Assembly (NCBI GenBank): GCA_002307245.1
Contig: DBTW01000020.1
Coordinates: forward strand, 1 to 13,796
Direction of reading: 5' to 3'
Length of the DNA stretch: 13,796 nt
Source: Spirochaetaceae bacterium UBA1306
Lineage (GTDB): Bacteria; Spirochaetota; Spirochaetia; Treponematales; Rectinemataceae
The first letter of the stretch is position 1. Each line of letters starts with the position of its first letter. The notes below the pieces were generated by a model. The model was given only the letters and a program-made list of their open reading frames with translations. It was not told the DNA's origin and searched no databases. A program made the translations under genes and the position numbers. Shown one piece after another: positions 7,107 through 12,720 of the stretch.

Positions 7107-7256
7107 TAGTGTTACGAAGATTATGGATAAAAATAATGCTACTTGTTATAGGAAAAACAATTAGGTGAAGCATTTTGGTGAGAACATGGCATGCGTGTCT
7201 TAATCACATTATCACAACCAAATAATTCATCCGGAACAATAGGCTTCGTAACACTA
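7107..7256. mobile_element. 150-bp MITE-like element with 13-bp terminal inverted repeats
   Basis: TAGTGTTACGAAG (7107-7119) is repeated as a perfect inverted copy CTTCGTAACACTA (7244-7256). The enclosed DNA is AT-rich and too short for a transposase. Both ends carry TA at the outer edge, which fits a TA target duplication as made by IS630/Tc1-mariner-type transposases (inference), leaving 11-bp repeats GTGTTACGAAG. No longer flanking direct repeat is visible. A smaller internal inverted pair, AATGCT (7135-7140) and AGCATT (7169-7174), is also present. A third copy of the end sequence lies at 13764-13780, which supports a dispersed repeat family. Confidence 0.55.
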
Positions 7257-7264
7257 AGCAAGAC

Positions 7265-7293
7265 TTGACCTCGGAAAGGGCATAGCGTATACT
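7265..7293 (+). promoter_or_regulatory. Near-consensus sigma-70 promoter of the tetR cassette
   Basis: TTGACC (7265-7270) and TATACT (7288-7293) are separated by exactly 17 bases, matching 5 of 6 consensus bases each. Initiation is predicted at about 7299-7301, only some 6-8 bases before the tetR ATG at 7307, so the transcript would be practically leaderless. It sits just outside the right end of the 150-bp repeat element. Confidence 0.68.
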
Positions 7294-7317
7294 GACTATA
7301 CACTCAATGAGTATAGA
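7288..7317. promoter_or_regulatory. Candidate TetR operator overlapping -10, start point and start codon
   Basis: A cluster of inverted repeats covers the promoter exit: CTATAC (7296-7301) with GTATAG (7311-7316), TATACTGA (7288-7295) with TGAGTATA (7308-7315, 7 of 8 pairing), and ACTC-AAT-GAGT in the centre (7302-7312). A TetR dimer bound here would block both transcription start and the ATG. Autoregulation is the normal TetR-family arrangement; the assignment to this protein is inference. Confidence 0.5.
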
Positions 7318-7939
7318 GTCAACAATAATCACTAAGTCGACGACTCCTCAAAGCCGGTCGGCGCAGAAGCTCGAGACGAGGCGGCGCATCCTGGCCGCGG
7401 CGCGGAGGGTCTTCGCCCGCGAGGGCATACTCGCAACCTCGACAGCGGCCGTCGCCGCCGAGGCTGGCGTGTCGCACGGCAGCGTCTTCGCCCATTTCGG
7501 TACGCAGGAGGGCCTGATCGCGGCGGTAATCGAGGACTTTGGCGAAGCTCTATCCCTCCACCTCCACGAATCGACCGAGCGGGGCGCCGGGACGCGGGAA
7601 GTGCTTAAATCCCATCTCGACGCGATCCGCGAGAGCGAAGGCTTCTACGCCCGCCTCGCTGTCGAGACCCCCCTCCTACCCTCCGAGGCGAGGCTCAGCC
7701 TCGTCCTGATCCAATCGGACATCGCCTTCCACCTCTCGCCCGCGATCGAGGCCGACGCGAAGGCCGGCTCGGTCAAGGCCATGCCCCTCCCCTTGCTCTT
7801 CAACACCTGGGTCGGGCTTCTGCATTACTACCTCGCCAACCGAGAGCTCTTCGCCCCGGACGCCTCGCTCCTCGAGTCGCGCGGAGAGGAGCTACTCGAC
7901 CATTTTATGTCATTGATCTCGACAGGAGGGAAAAGATGA
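7307..7939 (+). CDS. TetR/AcrR-family transcriptional regulator
   Basis: The 210-residue protein has a TetR N-terminal HTH at residues about 24-72: ETRRRILAAARRVFAREG, then TSTAAVAAEAGVSHGSVFAHF, the recognition helix and conserved HFG turn, then EGLIAAVI. The C-terminal ligand domain (about 80-205) is helical with a hydrophobic end (LFNTWVGLLHYYLANRELF). ATG 7307 is the only usable start in frame before the HTH, and no Shine-Dalgarno precedes it, consistent with a leaderless message. The first 17 or so codons (ATG AGT ATA GAG TCA ACA ATA ATC...) use A/T-ending codons unlike the rest of the gene, as if the AT-rich upstream DNA supplied this tail. Its stop overlaps the next start by 4 bases (ATGA). 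It probably represses its own four-gene cassette through the inverted repeats at 7288-7317; the ligand cannot be told. Confidence 0.93.
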   Translation: MSIESTIITKSTTPQSRSAQKLETRRRILAAARRVFAREGILATSTAAVAAEAGVSHGSVFAHFGTQEGLIAAVIEDFGEALSLHLHESTERGAGTREVLKSHLDAIRESEGFYARLAVETPLLPSEARLSLVLIQSDIAFHLSPAIEADAKAGSVKAMPLPLLFNTWVGLLHYYLANRELFAPDASLLESRGEELLDHFMSLISTGGKR

Positions 7940-8175
7940 GCTCGAACCCGATGCTTGCGTTCCAGGAAGAGGCCCCCGAGGCCGCGGCCGCCTTCAACGG
8001 CCTGATCGAATCCCTCTGCGCGCGAAAGGACGGCATGTACGCCAAGACGCGGCAGCTGGCCTACCTTGCCATGAAGGCCTCTCAGAGCGATACGGGGGCC
8101 GTCAGCTGCCTCGCCCCCGCCCTCGAGGCCTACGACGCGACGCCCACCGCGCGGGGGAAAGAGATGCTCGCGTGA
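7936..8175 (+). CDS. Short carboxymuconolactone decarboxylase-like protein
   Basis: The 79-residue protein resembles the N-terminal two thirds of small CMD/AhpD-like proteins: FQEEAPEAAAAFNGLIESL, then YAKTRQLAYLAMKASQSDTGAV and a helix ending ALEAYDATPTARGKEMLA. In relatives, the segment after the GAT turn (here DAT) continues with about 20-30 more residues (EEI..A helix); here it ends almost at once. The CxxC redox pair of AhpD is absent; a single Cys (VSCLAPAL) lies near that position. It is therefore a short or C-terminally truncated member and peroxidase chemistry is unlikely. The start overlaps the tetR stop (ATGA) with GGAGG upstream, and its own stop overlaps the next GTG start (GTGA), so the short length looks settled in the operon rather than a recent frameshift. 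Function unknown. Confidence 0.72.
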   Translation: MSSNPMLAFQEEAPEAAAAFNGLIESLCARKDGMYAKTRQLAYLAMKASQSDTGAVSCLAPALEAYDATPTARGKEMLA

Positions 8176-8414
8176 AGCTCTGCGTCGCCTGCGGCATGCC
8201 GATGGAAAAGCCCTCGGACTATCCCCTCGGCGACGAGTCGAAGGACTATTGCGTCCACTGCGCGAGAGCCGACGGCTCGATGCAGTCCTACGAGGAGCGC
8301 GCGGCGGCGATGGCCAACTTCATCGTCATGACCCAAGGCCTCGATGGCAGGGCCGCCCTGGCCGCGGCCCGCGCGCGCATGTCGCGACTGCCCGCCTGGA
8401 AGGGCCGGCCATGA
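8172..8414 (+). CDS. Zinc-ribbon domain protein (Zn_ribbon_2 type)
   Basis: An 80-residue protein from GTG 8172, overlapping the previous stop by 4 bases. Two CxxC knuckles, CVACGMPM (Cys4, Cys7) and YCVHC (Cys27, Cys30), with the GMPM and DYPLGDESKDYCVHCARADGS features of the putative zinc ribbon of Pfam PF12674, indicate one structural zinc ion. The C-terminal half (residues about 37-75) is a helix typical of the family (YEERAAAMANFIVMTQ, then RAALAAARARMSRLPAW). The biochemical role of the family is not established; members occur alone or next to regulators and small accessory proteins. Its stop overlaps the next ATG by 4 bases. Confidence 0.85.
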   Translation: MKLCVACGMPMEKPSDYPLGDESKDYCVHCARADGSMQSYEERAAAMANFIVMTQGLDGRAALAAARARMSRLPAWKGRP

Positions 8415-8668
8415 CCCCGCTCCGCGCGATGCTGAACATAGGCTCGGTATGCGCCGCCGAGCTCGAATCGGCGGGCATCGCGAGCGGCGAGGCACTGCAG
8501 AGCCTCGGCTCCGTCGGGGCGGCGCTCCGGCTCCGGGCCGCCGGCTACGGCGTCTGCCGCTCCAAGCTCGCCGGCCTCGAGGGCGCGATACGCGGCGTCA
8601 AGTGGAACCTCGTGCCCCGCGCCGATCGCGAGGCGCTCTGGGATGAGCTCGCGGGCTATACGGACTAG
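8411..8668 (+). CDS. TfoX C-terminal-domain protein
   Basis: An 85-residue protein from ATG 8411 (ATGA overlap with the zinc-ribbon stop). It consists almost only of the TfoX/Sxy C-terminal domain: the opening LNIGSVCAAELESAGI, the ALQSLGSVGAALRL helix, and LAGLEGAIRGVKW followed by LVPRADREALW. In gamma-proteobacteria this domain is half of the competence regulator Sxy/TfoX; single-domain versions are widespread outside that group and their role is unknown. The frame extends upstream to 8249, but that part is out-of-frame shadow over the zinc-ribbon gene. Last gene of the overlapping cassette; the CorA-like gene downstream has its own promoter. I see no terminator in the 68-base gap. Confidence 0.85.
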   Translation: MTPLRAMLNIGSVCAAELESAGIASGEALQSLGSVGAALRLRAAGYGVCRSKLAGLEGAIRGVKWNLVPRADREALWDELAGYTD

Positions 8669-8686
8669 GCTCCCGACCGAAACGCT

Positions 8687-8715
8687 TTGCCCCGCGTGCC
8701 CTTATGGGCTACACT
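8687..8715 (+). promoter_or_regulatory. Candidate sigma-70 promoter for the CorA-like gene
   Basis: TTGCCC (8687-8692) and TACACT (8710-8715) with a 17-base spacer predict a start near 8722, about 15 bases before ATG 8737. The short leader just accommodates the GAGGGGG ribosome site (8724-8730). This suggests the gene can be transcribed separately from the tetR cassette. Confidence 0.5.
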
Positions 8716-8736
8716 TGGCGCTTGAGGGGGAATCCC

Positions 8737-9711
8737 ATGCTCGAGCCATATGCCTTCGAGGACGGCAAGCTGATACCCAGGGAAGAGGGCGAGGGCGTCC
8801 TCGTCTACATCGCGCCGACCGAGGACGAGAAGCGCGAACTCTCGGAGCGCTGGGCGATCGACCCCTACGACCTGGCCTCGGCCCTCGACCCAGACGAGCT
8901 GGGCCGGGTCGAGATAGGCGGCAATCGCGCCACGATCATCGTCAAGCAGCCCCGCAACTACGACTCGGCGGATCAGCTCCTGTTCACCGTCGCCTCGGTC
9001 GGGCTCTTCCTCGACAGGGACCACCTCGTCGTCGTGACCACTGAGCCCCTCGAGCTCTTCGCGGACAAGATGGTGCGCAAGGTCTCGGGGCCGGCCGACG
9101 CCCTGCTCAAGATACTCTACGCCTCGATCGCGCACTTCCTGGGCCACCTCAAAGTGATCAACATGATCTCCGAGGCCCTGGAGAAGCGCATCAACACCTC
9201 CATGGGCAACAAGTACCTCCTGGACATGTTCACGCTGGAGAAGAGCCTCGTGTACTTCGTCAACGGCATCGGCTCCAACCAGATGGTGCTGGAGAAGATG
9301 CGCGCCAGCGCGGCCAAGGTCGGGCTCGACGCCGAGCAATGCGAGATCCTCGACGACATTATCATCGAGAACCAGCAGTGCGCCAAGCAGGCTGACATCT
9401 ATTCCAACATCCTCACCGGCCTCATGGACGCCCGCGGCTCGGTCGTCAACAACAACCTCTCGACCCTGATGAAGAAGCTCACCGTCATCTCGGTGGTCTT
9501 CCTGCCGATGAACGTCCTCGCGAGCATCGGAGGCATGTCCGAGTTCTCGGGCTGGACCCACGAGGTCCCGCCCTGGGTCTCCTATCCGATCTTCCTCGTC
9601 GGCCTATGCGGCGTCGGCTACCTGACCTACTACGTGATCCACAAGTGGGACGTCGGCAAGAAGGACCTCCAGCTTCCTCGGGGACGGCGCAAGGGGCCGA
9701 GATCGAGCTAG
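8737..9711 (+). CDS. CorA-family divalent cation transporter with GMS in place of GMN
   Basis: A 324-residue protein. Start chosen at ATG 8737 because GAGGGGG lies 6 bases upstream; a longer frame from 8704 has no such site. The N-terminal cytoplasmic domain (about 1-240) has the alpha/beta CorA funnel pattern and long helices (FLGHLKVINMISEALEKRI, ENQQCAKQADIYSNILTGLMDARGS). Two membrane segments follow at about 247-263 and 281-302, with a basic tail KKDLQLPRGRRKG. The pore-entry signature is Y/F-GMN in classical CorA; here it is IGGMSEF (Gly266-Met267-Ser268), so the conserved Asn that coordinates hydrated magnesium is replaced by Ser. Variants of this motif define CorA-like subfamilies including zinc transporters such as ZntB, so Mg2+ import is only the default guess. 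It has its own promoter between the tetR cassette and the ABC exporter. Confidence 0.9.
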   Translation: MLEPYAFEDGKLIPREEGEGVLVYIAPTEDEKRELSERWAIDPYDLASALDPDELGRVEIGGNRATIIVKQPRNYDSADQLLFTVASVGLFLDRDHLVVVTTEPLELFADKMVRKVSGPADALLKILYASIAHFLGHLKVINMISEALEKRINTSMGNKYLLDMFTLEKSLVYFVNGIGSNQMVLEKMRASAAKVGLDAEQCEILDDIIIENQQCAKQADIYSNILTGLMDARGSVVNNNLSTLMKKLTVISVVFLPMNVLASIGGMSEFSGWTHEVPPWVSYPIFLVGLCGVGYLTYYVIHKWDVGKKDLQLPRGRRKGPRSS

Positions 9712-10012
9712 GCTCGGCGCTAAGGGCGTTTCGACTCCCTGCAACGATATGCGTTCCCGATGAATAATTATTAGCTATTTCGACGATTGACGCTCGAGGA
9801 CGACTTCGCGTAGGCTTGCCTATCGTTCGAGAGGGCGCCTGGAATTCCCGCGCATGGAAGCGTCTAGCGGGATCGAGCGGCGCCGGCCGGCCGGGCAGTC
9901 ATGCGTTGCGCGACACCGGACGAGCGACACGCCCGGGACCTCGGCCCGGGCGGAGTCTCGATCTTCGAAGCCCCCCGCGGGATGTCCGCGCGAGGGCGTG
10001 CGGAGGTCGGGC
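9712..10012 (+). other. 301-bp intergenic leader region before the ABC exporter
   Basis: No gene is convincing here; an open frame from ATG 9854 runs into the ABC ATPase but lacks homology and a ribosome site. An AT-rich patch lies near 9762-9780. A possible promoter is TTGACG (9787-9792) with TAGGCT (9811-9816) at 18-base spacing, which would give a leader of about 190 bases. Inside that leader is a strong hairpin (9931-9951) and a second short inverted repeat near 9975-9992. I see no U-tract and no recognised riboswitch. Confidence 0.5.
9931..9951 (+). promoter_or_regulatory. Perfect 7-bp GC hairpin in the ABC exporter leader
   Basis: GCCCGGG (9931-9937) and CCCGGGC (9945-9951) pair perfectly around the 7-base loop ACCTCGG. 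No T-run follows, so it is not a classical intrinsic terminator. It may be a leader RNA structure or a DNA operator (each arm is itself the CCCGGG palindrome). In DNA this GC-rich, chance occurrence is possible. Confidence 0.35.
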
Positions 10013-11011
10013 ATGTCCGCCATCTCGGTCCAGCGACTATCCAAGAGCTTCCGTTCCAAGGTGAGGCCCGAGGGCCTCGGGTCCTCCCTCAAATCGCTCA
10101 TCGCGCCGAGCTATCGCGAGGTCGAGGCCGTGCGCGAGGTGAGTTTCGAGGTCGAGGAGGGCGAGGTCGTAGCCTTCCTCGGGCCCAACGGGGCCGGAAA
10201 GTCCACCACCATCAAGATGCTCACGGGCATCCTCCGGCCAAGCTCGGGCTACTGTAGCGTCCTCGGGCTCGACCCCTCGAGGCAGCGCACGGCCCTCGCG
10301 CGCTCGATCGGCGCGGTGTTCGGGCAGCGCAGCCAGCTCTGGTTCCACCTGCCCCCCTCGGATAGCTTCCGCCTCCTGGGAGCGGTCTACGAGATCGAGC
10401 CCGAGGTCCTCGCGCGCCGCGTGCCCGAGCTCGTCGAGCGCTTCGGCATCGGGCCTTACATGGACATGCCGGTGCGCAAGCTCTCCTTGGGCGAGCGCAT
10501 ACGCTGCGAGATCGCGGCCAGCCTGCTCCACGCGCCCAAGGTCCTCTTCCTCGACGAGCCGACCATCGGCCTCGACCTCGTGGTGCGGCGCGAGGTCCGC
10601 GCCCTCCTCTCAGAGATCGCGAGGCGCGACGGCACGACCGTGTTCATCACCAGCCACGACCTGGGCGACATCGAGCGCGTCTGCAAGCGGGCGATTATCA
10701 TCCACCACGGCGGAGTGGTCGTGGACGAGTCGATGAAGGAGCTGCGCCATCGCTCGCTCTCGCGGAAATTCATCGGCGTGAAGTACGCCTCGCCGGTGGA
10801 CTTCGAGCTCGGTGGGCTCAAGCCAGTGAAGCGCACCGAGACGGCCGCGAGCTACGTCGTGGACACGAACGAGCATCGCCTCCCCGAGGTCCTGCGCGCC
10901 CTCGTCGGCCGCGGCGAGCTCGAGGACCTGACCGTCGAGGACGAGGCCCTCGAGGACATCATCGCGCGCATTTACGCCGCGGGAGCGTCGACGGGGGAGG
11001 CGGGACTATGA
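10013..11011 (+). CDS. ABC transporter ATP-binding protein (ABC-2 exporter type)
   Basis: A 332-residue ATPase. ATG 10013 is chosen because GGAGG (10002-10006) lies 6 bases upstream and the family starts here; the 53-residue upstream extension from 9854 looks random. Seen: Walker A GPNGAGKST (about residues 58-66), Q-loop VFGQRSQLWF, signature LSLGERIRC, Walker B VLFLDEPTIGLD, and H-loop TSHD. An ABC-2-type C-terminal extension (residues about 245-332) follows. The insert between strands 1 and 3 (RPEGLGSSLKSLI) is typical of the large-substrate ABC-2 exporters that work with PF06182 permeases. It powers export through the two membrane proteins encoded next; ATGA overlap with the first permease. 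The substrate cannot be read from the sequence. Confidence 0.95.
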   Translation: MSAISVQRLSKSFRSKVRPEGLGSSLKSLIAPSYREVEAVREVSFEVEEGEVVAFLGPNGAGKSTTIKMLTGILRPSSGYCSVLGLDPSRQRTALARSIGAVFGQRSQLWFHLPPSDSFRLLGAVYEIEPEVLARRVPELVERFGIGPYMDMPVRKLSLGERIRCEIAASLLHAPKVLFLDEPTIGLDLVVRREVRALLSEIARRDGTTVFITSHDLGDIERVCKRAIIIHHGGVVVDESMKELRHRSLSRKFIGVKYASPVDFELGGLKPVKRTETAASYVVDTNEHRLPEVLRALVGRGELEDLTVEDEALEDIIARIYAAGASTGEAGL

Positions 11012-11838
11012 GCGGATCGGAGCGGAGAGCCTTCCGCGGGCTCCGGATGAAGGCGCGCAAGTACGCGGTCGCGGCCTCGGTCTCGTTCCGCGAGCGGACG
11101 GCCTACGGGGGCAGCTTCCTGGGCACTGCCCTGGCCTATGCCCTTTTCGTCTTCGTGTTCTCGAGGATATGGGGCACGGTCTACGCCGGCAGGGCGGACA
11201 TAGACGGCTATACCCGCGCTCAGATGATCTGGTACTTCATCGTCGCCGAGCTTCCCGGCATGGCTCTCTCCGGCGTCTTCTGGTCCCTATCGCAGGACAT
11301 GAAGAGCGGCCAGGTCGCCTACCTGCTCTCGCGCCCCTATTCCTTCGTGCTCTACAGCTACGCGCTGGGAGCGGGGAAGGCCCTGGCCAACGGTCCCATC
11401 CTCCTCGCCATAGGCTGTGCCCTGGGCTTCCTGACCGCCGGCCCCCCGCCCCTGTCCTCCGCCGGGCAGGGCGCGGGCCTCGTCCTCGGCCTCTTACTCG
11501 CGGGCAGCATCTACTACCTGCTGAACCTGGCCATAGCGATGACCGCCTTCTGGGTCGAGGAGAACGCGGCCTTCTTCTGGATCTTCCAGAAGCTCGCCCT
11601 GGTGGCCGGGACCCTCGTCCCCATCGAGCTCCTGCCCGGAGCCGCGCGCCGCGCGGCCTGGCTCACGCCCTTCCCCGCCATGTCCTACGCGCCGGCCAAG
11701 CTCCTGGCCGCCTGGCCGGGAACGGGCGGCGCCCTCGGTCTCCTCGGCTACCAGGCCGCCTGGGCCCTCCTGGCCGCCCTCGCCTGCCAGGCCATCTACG
11801 CCCTGGGCCGCTCGCGGCTGCGCGTCAACGGAGGCTGA
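11008..11838 (+). CDS. ABC-2 type permease, subunit 1
   Basis: The 276-residue integral membrane protein has about six hydrophobic segments: roughly residues 35-57, 71-95, 118-142, 150-180, 192-215 and 237-262. The N-terminus is a basic cytoplasmic helix (ERRAFRGLRMKARKY). The motif SGQVAYLLSRPYSFVLYSY after the second membrane segment matches the RPxS/LLxP loop shared by ABC-2 permeases of the PF06182 family. The start overlaps the ATPase stop by 4 bases and the gene ends 1 base before the next start, so the three genes form one transporter operon with probably equimolar products. Confidence 0.87.
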   Translation: MSGSERRAFRGLRMKARKYAVAASVSFRERTAYGGSFLGTALAYALFVFVFSRIWGTVYAGRADIDGYTRAQMIWYFIVAELPGMALSGVFWSLSQDMKSGQVAYLLSRPYSFVLYSYALGAGKALANGPILLAIGCALGFLTAGPPPLSSAGQGAGLVLGLLLAGSIYYLLNLAIAMTAFWVEENAAFFWIFQKLALVAGTLVPIELLPGAARRAAWLTPFPAMSYAPAKLLAAWPGTGGALGLLGYQAAWALLAALACQAIYALGRSRLRVNGG

Positions 11839-11839
11839 C

Positions 11840-12634
11840 ATGGATCGCGTCAAGGCCTATCTCCGCTTCCTCGGCACCTCATTCGCCGTCAACGTCCAGG
11901 CCGTCGTCGAGTACCGCGCCAACTTCCTCGTCCAGACCTTCGGCATGATGCTCAACAACGCCGCCTTCGCCTTCTTCTGGGCGGTCCTCATAGGGAAGGT
12001 CGGCAATGTGGGCGGCTACGGCTTCGCCGACGTGATGCTGATCTGGGCCCTCGTGTCCAGTTCCTTCGGACTCTCGCACGCGGCCTTCGGCAACGTACGC
12101 AGCATCGGCCAGATCGTGCAGCGGGGCGAGCTCGACCTCTACCTCCTCCAGCCCAAGGACGTCCTGCTCAACGTCCTCGCGTCGCGCACCGTCGTATCGG
12201 CCTGGGGCGACTTCGCCTACGGCTTCCTCGTGCTCGCCCTATTGCCGGGCCTAAGCCCGGGACGATTCGCCCTCTTCGCCGTCCTCATCGTCATCGGGGC
12301 CGCCATCTTCACGGCCACCTTCGCCGCGGCCGAGAGCCTCTGCTTCTTCCTCGGCGACGCCACGGGCATCTCGAGCGCCGTCACCGAGTTCATGCTCTCC
12401 TTCTCGCTCTATCCCGAGTCGATCTTCGGCCGCGGCATGCGCTGGGTCTTCTACACGATCCTCCCCTCGGCCTACATAGCCTACGTGCCCCTCGCCGCGA
12501 TGAAGGCCCTCGACTGGGGCCTGATTCCCCCCCTGCTCGGCATCGCCTGCCTCTACGCTGCCGCGAGCTACGGCTTCTTCAGGTTGGGCCTGCGCCGCTA
12601 CGAGTCGGGCAACCAGATGGGCGCCCGCATATGA
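11840..12634 (+). CDS. ABC-2 type permease, subunit 2 (PF06182-like)
   Basis: A 264-residue membrane protein with about six membrane segments and the PF06182 (formerly DUF990) pattern: FLGTSFAVNVQAVVEYRANFLVQ at the N-terminus (in shorter pieces: AVVEYRANF), a central QRGELDLYLLQPKDVLLN cytoplasmic loop, and a conserved LSFSLYPESIFGRGMRW then ILPSAYIAYVP near the end. Its start has GGAGG (11830-11834) 5 bases upstream, inside the end of the preceding gene. It pairs with subunit 1 as the heteromeric membrane channel. Substrate unknown; relatives have been tied to drug or metabolite export. The stop overlaps a possible but unlikely ATG of the oxidoreductase. Confidence 0.9.
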   Translation: MDRVKAYLRFLGTSFAVNVQAVVEYRANFLVQTFGMMLNNAAFAFFWAVLIGKVGNVGGYGFADVMLIWALVSSSFGLSHAAFGNVRSIGQIVQRGELDLYLLQPKDVLLNVLASRTVVSAWGDFAYGFLVLALLPGLSPGRFALFAVLIVIGAAIFTATFAAAESLCFFLGDATGISSAVTEFMLSFSLYPESIFGRGMRWVFYTILPSAYIAYVPLAAMKALDWGLIPPLLGIACLYAAASYGFFRLGLRRYESGNQMGARI

Positions 12635-12720
12635 CCCCGGCGCGCCGCGCTGCTACCGGCTTGACCCCGCACCCGCCCAGAGGCGAACATCAAGTCGCGG
12701 CTCGCCGCGAAGGAGATCCC

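Larger units (their letters stand above)
6879..7306. other. AT-rich divergent intergenic region
   Basis: These 428 bases separate the leftward mannan operon from the rightward tetR cassette. From about 6960 onward the base composition drops sharply compared with both flanks; for example 7101-7140 has only 10 G/C in 40. It contains the mannan-operon promoter, a 19-codon ORF with a strong ribosome site, a 150-bp inverted-repeat element (7107-7256), and the tetR promoter and operator. I recognise no full gene in it. The low GC suggests inserted foreign or mobile DNA. Confidence 0.75.

Noticed and set aside
7203..7216. ATCACATT/ATCACAAC (TGTGA half-sites) as a CRP operator
   Set aside because: The two half-sites are direct rather than inverted repeats and fall within the mobile-element interior, so a CRP dimer site is not supported.
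9854..10012. N-terminal extension of the ABC ATPase by 53 residues
   Set aside because: No ribosome site at 9854, low-complexity sequence, and GGAGG correctly placed before ATG 10013 where the family starts.
12245..12260. CCGGGC-CTAA-GCCCGG hairpin as a terminator
   Set aside because: It lies inside the second permease gene, is not followed by a T-run, and such stems are common by chance in high-GC coding DNA.
12631..12720. ATG 12631 (overlapping the permease stop) as start of the oxidoreductase
   Set aside because: The extra 30 residues match nothing in the family, and a strong AAGGAG precedes ATG 12721.
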